A stretch of 35,811 nt of DNA from Alphaproteobacteria bacterium UBA6038. Its GTDB lineage: Bacteria; Pseudomonadota; Alphaproteobacteria; Micropepsales; Micropepsaceae. Shown here piece by piece: positions 6,642 to 13,360 of this stretch. The stretch covers positions 1 through 35,811 of the forward strand of contig DIZC01000122.1 in the NCBI GenBank assembly GCA_002429315.1, read 5' to 3'. The position numbers were made by a program, and so were the translations under genes. The notes under the pieces are model-generated. The model made no database searches. It saw only the letters and a list, made by a program, of their open reading frames with translations, and had not been told where the DNA came from. Position 1 is the first letter of the stretch. Every line of letters starts with the position of its first letter.

Positions 6642-7166
6642 CGCTACGCGCCGCGCCATCGCATCCCGGAGCGCGATGGCCGCTTTCGCGAACGCGATAT
6701 GGGCGCGCACGCGGCGGGTGAGCTGCGACACCTCGGCCCGGAAGGCCGCCATCTCCGCCGTCCGCCGGCCATGCTTGAGCGCATTCTTGTTCCCTTTGGG
6801 CGCGCCGCGGCGGCGCTCGCCGGCGCGCGCAACGGAATTGTTCGTTTTGTTCGGCAAAAAAGGGGGAGGGGGGTCCCCCTCCCCTCCGGCTTGCGCGACG
6901 GAATTGTTCCGTTTGTTCGGCGAAAATTTTTCGTCCGCCGCGGCCGGGCCGCCATCGGAGCGCTGCGCAACGGAATTGTTCGATTTGTTCGGCGAAAAAA
7001 GTTCTGCGTGCGCGCCCAGCAGGCGGGCACGCGCAGCTGCGCGGGCGGCCTGCGCCTCGCGGCTGAACCGGCCATGACGAACCGCATTGCGGTTGCCGGC
7101 CGGCGCCCCGCGCCGGCGCTTCACCGCGTTTGCATCTTCAGATACCGCCAATCCTCCAACCGGCAT
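6642..7166 (-). pseudogene. Repetitive 'GAPKGNKNALKHG' protein lacking its own stop
   Basis: On the minus strand, from the ATG at 7164-7166, a 175-codon coding-like stretch carries two copies of a basic motif: KRRRGAPAGNRNAVRHGR (residues about 16-33) and ERRRGAPKGNKNALKHGR (about 117-134). Between them are three short repeats: LFSPNKSNNSVAQ, KFSPNKRNNSVAQ and FLPNKTNNSVAR. GNKNALKHG proteins are small uncharacterised proteins frequent in Rhizobiales, often near mobile DNA. The helix EMAAFRAEVSQLTRRVRAHI follows. The frame has no stop near the end of similarity and continues antisense through the whole GFA gene to 5898; I consider that extension spurious. Either the natural stop was lost or the gene truly overlaps. 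A function cannot be given. Confidence 0.45.
6831..6998. repeat. Three spaced copies of a GGAATTGTTC-type repeat
   Basis: Three copies of a unit of about 29 bases start at 6831, 6897 and 6969, reading [AG]ACGGAATTGTTC then a T-rich GTTTTGTTCGGC[GA]AAA-like stretch. Copy spacing is 66 and 72 bases, both multiples of three. On the minus strand each copy encodes PNK-x-NNSVA. Between copies one and two lies a perfect 10-bp palindrome, GGGGAGGGGG-GT-CCCCCTCCCC (6863-6884). Confidence 0.8.
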
Positions 7167-7377
7167 GCGCTTACCCCTGACTTATTCCCGCCGCCACTAT
7201 TGCGGATATCTCAATGCGCGTCAACGGCCAAAATGGTAGTATCGTTGCATGTGCCGCAATGCAGCCATGCATGGAGCGCCGGCCTACTCGCAGTGGCTTT
7301 TGCGCGATCTTTACGTAAGGAAACGAAATATGCGCTCAAGCACAGCTTCAAAGCGTTCGCGGTGGCGCGAGTCAGCC

Positions 7378-8700
7378 TCAATTTTCTTTGGTTGTTTCTT
7401 CATCAGCCATAGGCTTTCCGATCTCCAATCCCGTGTACGCAACGCTCTTATCGTGTTCGCGAACCGCAGTTCTCTCCATAAAATCAATTCCGAGAGTTCG
7501 CCATTGAGCGGCGGGAATAGCTTCCTCCTGCCCGTCTGGCCGGAAGCCGCGCGCCACCAGAGAGGCATTAAGAAGCTGCTGGGCAAGCAGGGCTTCTATC
7601 AAAATTCTGTTGCCTTCGATTTTCTTTACGCGCTGCCTAAACTCGACATTCGCAGCGTCGATTTTCTTACTGAGTTCGGCAACGCGCGCTGTCGCCTGCT
7701 GGTAAGAGTCATAGTCGCTCGGCTTATTGGCCTCGATTTTATCTGCTTCCGCCTTAAGGGTGATAAACTGTTTGTGTGCCGTTTCCGCCTCGCCGACGAG
7801 TGTATTACGAGCATCAAGAATTTCTTTGGCAACGAATTGTTCCATAGCCTGAAATGGCAACAGCCATTTCGTAACACGCGCGGCCATTGCCGCAGCAGGA
7901 TTTTCAATCAGCCGTTTCTGGCGCTCGCGTAAGACTTGCTGATGCGGGTCCATTTCGATGCGCCGCAGCTCACGTTGGCGGCGCAGCTCCGCTGTGTGCT
8001 CTTCTTGGGCCGCTATAGCCCGCCGTTGCAGTTCCAGCGCGTCGTCAATGGCATCATCGGATAGCATCGGCTCCGATTCATAATTGAAGCGGAAGGTGCG
8101 GAAGGTGGGAGGAACATCATCGCCGCTCGCGGTAATTTTGAGCGGCCCATACGCGTCTCCCACCAGCATTCCGGCTTGTCTGATGGGAATTGGCCAACGC
8201 ACGACCGGCGCGAGTTCCGAACATCCGGGTTTCAAGTCGCAGACTGGTTGCTTGATCTTATCGAAAATCGCATCGGTTGGCCGATATGGAAGCGGCCCTA
8301 TCGCTTCAATTGTCACAGAGACATTTCGCACCGTTTTGGGAGAGGTGTTTTTGATTTCCGCCCTATACTCCCAATAGTTCCCAATCGCCTTGCCGCTCGC
8401 GTCCTTAACTGTCTCCATTGACCAAAACTTGCGACCCGGATTTGCAGCATCGAACAATATCGCAAGAGGCGGGCCGCCCGCCTCGTTAGAAGGTCGCCCG
8501 CCAGACAATCCCTTGCTGTAGAAATGCCAGACCGTGCTCGTAAGCGCGACGGCCCAGAACAAGATGGCGGCGATCACTAGAGCAAGCTGCCAAGCCCCGG
8601 AGTTCGGTACTCCCGAAAGAGCGCCCGCGATGGTCAAGAGACCACCTCCGGCCAAGTAACAAAGTTGCGTCCACCCCGGCAGTTCTCTGAACCAATGCAT
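7378..8700 (-). CDS. Unknown membrane-anchored coiled-coil protein
   Basis: About 440 residues, no family recognised. Two hydrophobic helices lie at the N-terminus (residues about 11-30 and 38-60). They are followed by a soluble region with beta-like pattern (about 70-225; YWEYRAEIKNTSPKTVRNVSV resembles an immunoglobulin-like or effector-associated beta domain, split here from a longer run). From about 235 to 390 it is rich in charged heptads, for example RRQRELRRIEMDPHQQVL and RVAELSKKIDAANVEF, and probably forms coiled coil. Start is uncertain: ATG at 8700 or GTG at 8724; neither has a well-placed Shine-Dalgarno. Base composition is less GC-rich than the metabolic genes around it, which fits acquired DNA. 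It stands alone on its strand with 210 bases to the upstream-reading gene at 7166. Confidence 0.75.
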   Translation of the reverse strand: MHWFRELPGWTQLCYLAGGGLLTIAGALSGVPNSGAWQLALVIAAILFWAVALTSTVWHFYSKGLSGGRPSNEAGGPPLAILFDAANPGRKFWSMETVKDASGKAIGNYWEYRAEIKNTSPKTVRNVSVTIEAIGPLPYRPTDAIFDKIKQPVCDLKPGCSELAPVVRWPIPIRQAGMLVGDAYGPLKITASGDDVPPTFRTFRFNYESEPMLSDDAIDDALELQRRAIAAQEEHTAELRRQRELRRIEMDPHQQVLRERQKRLIENPAAAMAARVTKWLLPFQAMEQFVAKEILDARNTLVGEAETAHKQFITLKAEADKIEANKPSDYDSYQQATARVAELSKKIDAANVEFRQRVKKIEGNRILIEALLAQQLLNASLVARGFRPDGQEEAIPAAQWRTLGIDFMERTAVREHDKSVAYTGLEIGKPMADEETTKEN

Positions 8701-8781
8701 GCCCCTGATACTGCCTGATTTCACGTCCTTATGTGGCTTTTGGCTTCAGGAATTTGCAGGCGGCGATCCCTGCCGCGGCGG

Positions 8782-9519
8782 TCAGGCCAGCAGGCCGGTC
8801 GCCCATTTGGCGAAGATCATCCAGCCTTGGGTGTGCGACAGCAGCTCGCGCAGCGGTCCCTCGCTCACCAGCAGGATGCCGCCCCACACCGTGACGGGAT
8901 GCACGCGGCCGCGCGAATAGAAATCCCACCCGATCATGGGAATGAGGAACAGGGTCGAGGTCCAGAACGCCGCCGGCGGGAAGCTGAGATACGGCTCAAA
9001 TTGCCAGCGCGCGATGGCCGCTTCCGTCAGCCCAATGGACGCGAGCAGGATGAGTCGCTTGTGCGTTTGCGGCGTTTTGCGCCAGGCCAGCCCCAGCCCG
9101 GCAAAGAGCGCGAACAGCGCAAGGCCGTAAAGCGGCACGACGAGGAATTCGAGCGGCGGGACGGGAATGGCGATGAAGCCACCGGGCCGCCTTGCGGCGA
9201 TGAGCGCGCCGACGGTGCCGAGAAACACCATCAGCGGGACGATCACGAAGCCTGCGATGCCCAGCCGCTTGTGCAGCGCCAGATTGCGGCTGCCGATGAG
9301 GGAGGCCTGCGTCAGCAGCAGGCCAAGCCAGGCGGTGAAGACGGCGCCATGCACATAGAACCAGGGCTCCGCCGGCGCATGCACTCCGGGAAACAACGGC
9401 CGCAGGAAGAAGGACCGCGAGAAGCCGAGGAGGACGCAGGCGACGATCGCCAGGATCATCCCCATGTAATATCGCCGCTCCACATTCACCGCGCGCGGCG
9501 CGGCGATCGACATCGACAT
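8782..9519 (-). CDS. Polytopic membrane protein, unknown function
   Basis: A 245-residue integral membrane protein with about seven hydrophobic helices. Polar motifs include WFYVHGAVFTAWLGLLLTQ, NLALHKRLGIAGFVI and KTPQTHKRLILLAS, each with a helix-flanking His. Repeated HGA / LHKRLG / HKRL histidines recall heme- or quinone-interacting membrane families such as DUF2306-like proteins, but that is only a resemblance. I chose the ATG at 9519 (MSMSIAAPRAVNVERRYY) because GGGGGG lies seven bases upstream; an upstream in-frame ATG at 9561 has no such signal. Expression partners are not evident; the genes on either side are unrelated. Confidence 0.8.
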   Translation of the reverse strand: MSMSIAAPRAVNVERRYYMGMILAIVACVLLGFSRSFFLRPLFPGVHAPAEPWFYVHGAVFTAWLGLLLTQASLIGSRNLALHKRLGIAGFVIVPLMVFLGTVGALIAARRPGGFIAIPVPPLEFLVVPLYGLALFALFAGLGLAWRKTPQTHKRLILLASIGLTEAAIARWQFEPYLSFPPAAFWTSTLFLIPMIGWDFYSRGRVHPVTVWGGILLVSEGPLRELLSHTQGWMIFAKWATGLLA

Positions 9520-9595
9520 GGCAGCCCCCCGTTCGAGTTTCAATCTAGCAGGCGTTCGCAAGAAGCCGAAAGACCAAAATCGAAATGCAACACCT

Positions 9596-9958
9596 TCAAC
9601 AGGAATAGGCCCTTAGAAATGCCTCAAGCACTAACGTCGAAACCTGTTCATTAAGTCGTTCGGGATGATCGTTCAGATATTTCTGCAAGATCAGCTGGAT
9701 CTGTTCGTAACTTGAGGGTCCCGATCCGCACAGCTTTTTTCCGCTGACATTCATCTGATGCTCAGACGCAACGCCCGCAACGACACCCAACACAAACCCC
9801 TTGCACCACCCGTCGAGAGATGAGCCCACGGGAGGGTTGGCACAGCCTTGCAAAAAGTCCATACCCGAAAAGCCGTTCTTGCCCGGCTCATAAGCCGAAA
9901 CAGCCGAAGGCAGCATAATAGCGGTCAAGATCACAATTGCGCCCAGCATTCGCCCCAT
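9596..9958 (-). CDS. Rap1a/Tai-family secreted protein
   Basis: A 120-residue protein with a signal peptide (MGRMLGAIVILTAIMLPS, then AVSA-YEPG) and the Rap1a/Tai family pattern. Landmarks are FLQGCANPP, a conserved WCKGFVLGVVAGV helix with Cys, KLCGSGPSSYEQIQLIL, KYLNDHPERL and the terminal LVLEAFLRAYSC. In Serratia and Salmonella, members are periplasmic immunity proteins against type VI amidase effectors. Many family members in genomes have no such context, and no effector or type VI gene is visible here. Start at 9958 fits the signal peptide and has AGAGG upstream. It follows a related gene by 17 bases. Confidence 0.8.
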   Translation of the reverse strand: MGRMLGAIVILTAIMLPSAVSAYEPGKNGFSGMDFLQGCANPPVGSSLDGWCKGFVLGVVAGVASEHQMNVSGKKLCGSGPSSYEQIQLILQKYLNDHPERLNEQVSTLVLEAFLRAYSC

Positions 9959-9975
9959 CGGGAAGCCTCTCAGGA

Positions 9976-10305
9976 TTAGCGACAGCGATAGTTTTCGCGG
10001 ATCGCCTGCCAAATTATCAATGAAACGGGTCTACGCCAGGTCCAAGGACGATACTGAATGTATCGCACAATGACGGGTACGGACTGGGAGGGGCTAAACC
10101 GCTGTGGGAAACAGATACCGGGATGTGGGCTAAAGAGAATTTTGTTCACCTCGGCAGTCACGTACCTATTACAGCTCTGAACGTTGTCGTAGTCGGATGC
10201 TCTGCAAGTCCGTTCCAAGTCGTAAGCATCGCTGGCTCTTGCGTGCGAGGCTGCTGCGAATGTCGCCATCGCCAGCATACCTATCAACAAAGCTCCCTTT
10301 TTCAT
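9976..10305 (-). CDS. Small secreted protein, divergent Rap1a/Tai-like
   Basis: A 109-residue protein with a clear signal peptide, MKKGALLIGMLAMATFAAA followed by SHARA-SDAY. Four further cysteines occur: ERTCRASDY, VQSCNRYV, HPGICFPQ and the terminal ENYRCR. The order Cys / Cys-x-x-Tyr / Cys-x-Pro / helix / C-terminal Cys follows the Rap1a/Tai layout of the next gene in outline, and the last helix (RRPVSLIIWQAIRENYRC) occupies the same place as the family's terminal helix. Similarity is weak, so homology is an inference. The pair is probably one transcription unit, this gene first. Start chosen at 10305 for the signal peptide, with GGGGG upstream. Confidence 0.7.
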   Translation of the reverse strand: MKKGALLIGMLAMATFAAASHARASDAYDLERTCRASDYDNVQSCNRYVTAEVNKILFSPHPGICFPQRFSPSQSVPVIVRYIQYRPWTWRRPVSLIIWQAIRENYRCR

Positions 10306-10392
10306 TCGACCCCCCGCCTTTTGAGCGTGCTTGTGTCCAGCCCTGTGGCCTCTCCTTGAGATTATTCGCGCTTGCATAGGTAGAGTAAAGCC

Positions 10393-11025
10393 TCAGCTTA
10401 GCTTCATGCCGGTGGCGGATTCGAGTTCGGCGATGGCCTGGGCGGCGGAGTCCACCTTGATGGTGTGCATGCCCATGGCGCGCGCCGGCTTCAGGTTCAC
10501 CCCCAGATCGTCCAGATAGATGCACGCCGCCGGCGCAACGCCGAGCGCCTCGCACATCATCTCGTAGATGCGCGGATCGGGCTTGCGCACGCCCACCCTG
10601 GACGATTCGATGACGTGATCGAACAGCCGCATGATGTCGTGCTTGTAGAAGGCGCTGGGCGACTCAGCGCTCGCCTGCATCGACGGCACGTTGTTGGTGA
10701 TGCACCCGGTCTTGTAGCGCCGGTTGATCCGCCGCAGCGCCTCGTGCATCTCGGGACGGAAGTCGCCGGCCAGCAGCGCGATCACTTCCTTGCCGGGAAT
10801 GTAGTGGCCGTGCACCAGCGCCTCTTCGGCGAAGGCGCGGTCGAACTCCTCGATGGTCAGCTCGGCCCGCTCGAACCGCGCCCAGGCGTTGGTGAGGTGA
10901 TTGAGCCCGTTGATCTGCCGGATGATGTTTTCCGGCAGCGCGTTGTCGCGCTCGTAGCGGGCAAACGCCTCGAACGGCGAAGACGTGAATACCCCGCCGA
11001 AATCCCAGATCACCGCCTCGTACAT
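10393..11025 (-). CDS. HAD-superfamily (IA-type) hydrolase
   Basis: A 210-residue haloacid dehalogenase-like hydrolase. Motif I is VIWDFGGVF with the nucleophile Asp8; the second position of DxD is Gly, as in the epoxide-hydrolase N-terminal and ACAD10-like group. Motif II is CITNN, motif III Lys in VGVRKPDPRIYEMM, motif IV YLDDLGVNLKPA. A helical cap lies between about residues 15 and 90. The natural substrate is unknown; a small phosphomonoester is likely. The ATG at 11025 is used because a further upstream start at 11049 would overlap the BrnA gene. It lies four bases after that gene, probably co-transcribed. Confidence 0.88.
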   Translation of the reverse strand: MYEAVIWDFGGVFTSSPFEAFARYERDNALPENIIRQINGLNHLTNAWARFERAELTIEEFDRAFAEEALVHGHYIPGKEVIALLAGDFRPEMHEALRRINRRYKTGCITNNVPSMQASAESPSAFYKHDIMRLFDHVIESSRVGVRKPDPRIYEMMCEALGVAPAACIYLDDLGVNLKPARAMGMHTIKVDSAAQAIAELESATGMKLS

Positions 11026-11029
11026 GGGA

Positions 11030-11263
11030 TCAGCCTTGCTTCTCCGCATACGCGTTCACCAGCGCGCGGATCATGCGCTGATAGGGAACGCGCTGCTTCT
11101 TCGCCTCGCGCTTGAAGAAATCGACGCTCTTGCGGCTAAGCGACAACGTCACCTTCACGTTCGACTCCCGCATCACGAGCTTGTCCGGCGGCGGCAGAAA
11201 GTCCTTCACCACCCTGAACCGGCCGATCTCGCCCTCGGTGTACTTAACCGTTCGCTTCGTCAT
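11030..11263 (-). CDS. BrnA/CopG-type antitoxin, orphan
   Basis: A 77-residue protein with an N-terminal partner-binding region (YTEGEIGRFRVVKDFLPP) and a C-terminal ribbon-helix-helix (VKVTLSLSRKSVDFFKREAK, then PYQRMIRALVNAYAEKQ). This is the BrnA layout: the RHH binds the promoter and the N-terminus neutralises the BrnT ribonuclease. The start at 11263 overlaps by 20 bases a 33-codon frame that looks like a collapsed BrnT gene, the normal toxin-antitoxin arrangement. With no intact toxin, it may persist as a plain repressor or as anti-addiction. The HAD gene follows within four bases. Confidence 0.78.
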   Translation of the reverse strand: MTKRTVKYTEGEIGRFRVVKDFLPPPDKLVMRESNVKVTLSLSRKSVDFFKREAKKQRVPYQRMIRALVNAYAEKQG

Positions 11264-11345
11264 AAGCCCTGCTTCGCGCGATTGACGCGATCTCCTCCTC
11301 GTCCCATTCGAAGGTCGCACAGTGATGATATGGATTTTCTACCAT
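11244..11345 (-). pseudogene. BrnT toxin remnant (33 codons)
   Basis: A frame from ATG 11345 to TAA 11244 encodes 33 residues, beginning MVENPYHHCATFEWDEEE and ending RSRAYDEANG. BrnT proteins are about 90 residues; they start with a (Y/F)EWD-type strand and end with an ISARRATRRER-x-x-YEE-like helix. Here FEWDEEE is followed almost at once by ASIARSRAYDEA, as if the middle had been deleted while both ends stayed in frame. Its end overlaps the BrnA start by 20 bases, as in intact loci. The RNase core is missing, so activity is unlikely. Confidence 0.5.
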
Positions 11346-11456
11346 AGAAACGTATGGACATCATGCGGTCCAATCGGCCGCGGAAGTCCGTTCGCAGAAG
11401 TGTCTTGCCTGAAGCCAATGAAAGGACGCTAATTCCGCCTGCGACGGAGCAGCACG

Positions 11457-12419
11457 ATGAGCTTTCAGTCCTTTCCGCAGGCAGGTTACCAAGCCGGCGT
11501 TTCCGATTTCGGCAATGGCTGCTTTGCGTATCTGCAGCCGGACGGCGGCTGGGGCTTGTCCAACGCCGGGCTGGTGACCAGCGAGGGCGAAGCGCTGCTG
11601 ATCGACACGCTGTTCGATCTGCCGCACACCCGCGCCATGCTGGACGGCTTTGCGCGGGCGACGGAGGCGCGGATCGGCACGGTGTTCAACACCCACCAGA
11701 ACGGCGATCACTGGTTCGGCAACGCGCTGGTGGAGGGCGCCGAGGTGGTCGCCACCGAGCGCGCGGCGGACGCCATGCAGCACGAATTGCCGGAGCGGCT
11801 CGCCGGGTTCATGGCCGCGGCGCCGGGGCTGGGGCTGACCGGCGAATATCTGGTGCATTGCTTCGGCCGCTACGACTTCACCGGCATCCGGCCGAAGCTG
11901 CCGGACACCACCTTCAGCGGCCGGATGTCCAAACAGGTGGGAGCCAAACGGGTCGATCTGATCGAAGTGGGGCCGGCGCACACCGGCGGCGACGCCATCG
12001 CCTATGTGGACGCCGACCGCGCCGTGTTCACCGGCGACATCCTGTTCGTCGACGGCACACCCATCGTCTGGGCGGGGCCGATCGGCAACTGGATCACCGC
12101 CTGCGAGACGATCGAAGGACTGGAGGCGGACACCATCGTGCCCGGACACGGGCCGGTGACCGACAAGCGTGGTGTCGCGCGCGTGCGCGAATATCTCGCC
12201 TACATCCGCGACGAAGCACGCAAGCGTTACGATGCCGGTCTTGGGGCGCTGGAAGCGGCGCGCTCCATCGCGCTGGACGATTACGCCGGCTGGGGCGATG
12301 CCGAACGCATCGCGGTGAACGTGGCGACGCTGTATCGGGAGTTCGGCGATTCCAACACGCCGTCCGATGCTGCCACGCTGTTCGGCTGGATGGCGCAGCT
12401 TTGGCAAGACCGAAGATGA
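11457..12419 (+). CDS. MBL-fold metallohydrolase with altered HxNxDH motif
   Basis: A 320-residue metallo-beta-lactamase-fold protein. The metal-binding set reads THQNGDHW (His80, Asn82, Asp84, His85), AHTGGD (His175), FTGDILF (Asp194) and PGHGPVT (His231). The canonical motif is HxHxDH; the second His is Asn here, so the site-one metal must be bound differently or the protein may be mono-nuclear. This HxNxDH variant occurs in other MBL branches, so it is a real subfamily trait and not damage. No signal peptide is clear. The ATG at 11457 has GGAG upstream. Substrate unknown; candidates are lactone, thioester or sulfatase-type hydrolysis. Confidence 0.87.
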   Translation: MSFQSFPQAGYQAGVSDFGNGCFAYLQPDGGWGLSNAGLVTSEGEALLIDTLFDLPHTRAMLDGFARATEARIGTVFNTHQNGDHWFGNALVEGAEVVATERAADAMQHELPERLAGFMAAAPGLGLTGEYLVHCFGRYDFTGIRPKLPDTTFSGRMSKQVGAKRVDLIEVGPAHTGGDAIAYVDADRAVFTGDILFVDGTPIVWAGPIGNWITACETIEGLEADTIVPGHGPVTDKRGVARVREYLAYIRDEARKRYDAGLGALEAARSIALDDYAGWGDAERIAVNVATLYREFGDSNTPSDAATLFGWMAQLWQDRR

Positions 12420-12454
12420 AAGCGGTCATCAACTCAGAGTCGTTCCCTGCCCTT

Positions 12455-12535
12455 CGTCATTGCCCGGCGTGTCCGGGCAACCCATTTTCGTTCGGGAGAA
12501 CGAAATTGGGTCGCTCGCACAAAGCGGGGATGACG
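12455..12535. repeat. REP-like palindrome with strong hairpin
   Basis: Outer arms CGTCATTGCCCGG and GCGGGGATGACG enclose a hairpin whose arms ACCCATTTTCGTTC (12480-12493) and GAACGAAATTGGGT (12498-12511) differ at one position. The element lies between the MBL and glutathione transferase genes, 36 bases before the latter. It could end the MBL transcript or stabilise its 3' end. Confidence 0.75.
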
Positions 12536-12570
12536 GATTGTTTTAAGGCAATACCGAACTGGAGAGATCG

Positions 12571-13359
12571 ATGACGATTGTGGTTTATGAGCACCCGCTC
12601 AGCCCCTATGCCCAGAAGGTGAAGATCGCGCTGGACGAGAAGGGCGTCGCCTATGAGACGCGCATGCCGGCGGCGATGGGCACCGGCCAGCCCGACCTCG
12701 AATTCCTCAAGACCAACCCGCGCGGCGAAGTGCCGGCGCTGCTCGACGGCGAAGTGCGGCTGTTCGATTCCACCATCATTCTCGAATACATCGAGGACAA
12801 ATGGCCGGAGCCGCCGTTGCTGCCGCGCGATCCGGTCGCGCGCGCCCAGGCGCGCACTATCGAAGACGTGATGGATACGAGCTTCGAGCCGATCAACTGG
12901 GGCCTGGGTGAAATCCGCTGGTTCAAGCGCGCGCACGGCGAGCAGGCGCGCGCTATCGAGGCCCGCGCGAGCGGCCAGGCGCGCGGCATCAACGAATGGC
13001 TGACGCGGCAATTGGGCGGCGGGAAGTGGTTCGGCGGCGAGACGTTCGGCTGGGGCGATGTGTGCGTGGTGCCGTATCTCAACGGGGCCAGCGGGAACGG
13101 CATCGGGCCGGCGCCGGACTCCGCGCTCGGGCGGTGGCTCGCGCGCGCCAACGGACGCCCGTCGGTGCAGAAGGCCGCGAAAGCCGCCGCCGATTCGTTG
13201 GCCGGCATGACCGACGTGGCCAGCGCGGTGAAAAGCGGCCTCTTCAAACGCGAATACCGCGATCATCGCCTCGAATGGATGATCCGCTCCGGCGGCATCG
13301 ACGTGGTTCTCGAAGGATTGAAGGCCGGCAACATCCGCTTCTCGAACGAGCTCCGGTGA
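12571..13359 (+). CDS. Glutathione S-transferase family protein
   Basis: A 262-residue GST. The thioredoxin-fold N-domain has YEHPLSPYAQKVKIALDEKG (Ser11 in SPY-x-Q is the likely glutathione-activating residue), NPRGEVPALLDG with the cis-proline, and DSTIILEYIEDKWP, the usual Ser/Thr contact to glutathione. The C-terminal helical domain includes GETFGWGDVCVVPYL, the folding motif. The last 50 residues are longer than a minimal GST. It acts in the cytoplasm on electrophiles or lignin/aromatic thioethers; substrate not assignable. The next GST starts one base after its stop, so they form an operon. Confidence 0.9.
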   Translation: MTIVVYEHPLSPYAQKVKIALDEKGVAYETRMPAAMGTGQPDLEFLKTNPRGEVPALLDGEVRLFDSTIILEYIEDKWPEPPLLPRDPVARAQARTIEDVMDTSFEPINWGLGEIRWFKRAHGEQARAIEARASGQARGINEWLTRQLGGGKWFGGETFGWGDVCVVPYLNGASGNGIGPAPDSALGRWLARANGRPSVQKAAKAAADSLAGMTDVASAVKSGLFKREYRDHRLEWMIRSGGIDVVLEGLKAGNIRFSNELR

Positions 13360-13360
13360 C

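Noticed and set aside
6831..6998. CRISPR-like array
   Set aside because: Only three diverged copies with unequal spacers of about 37-43 bases, a palindrome in one spacer, coding-phase spacing and no cas genes.
9596..10305. Type VI secretion immunity cluster
   Set aside because: Only Rap1a/Tai-like proteins are present; there is no amidase effector, Hcp, VgrG or Tss gene in the window.
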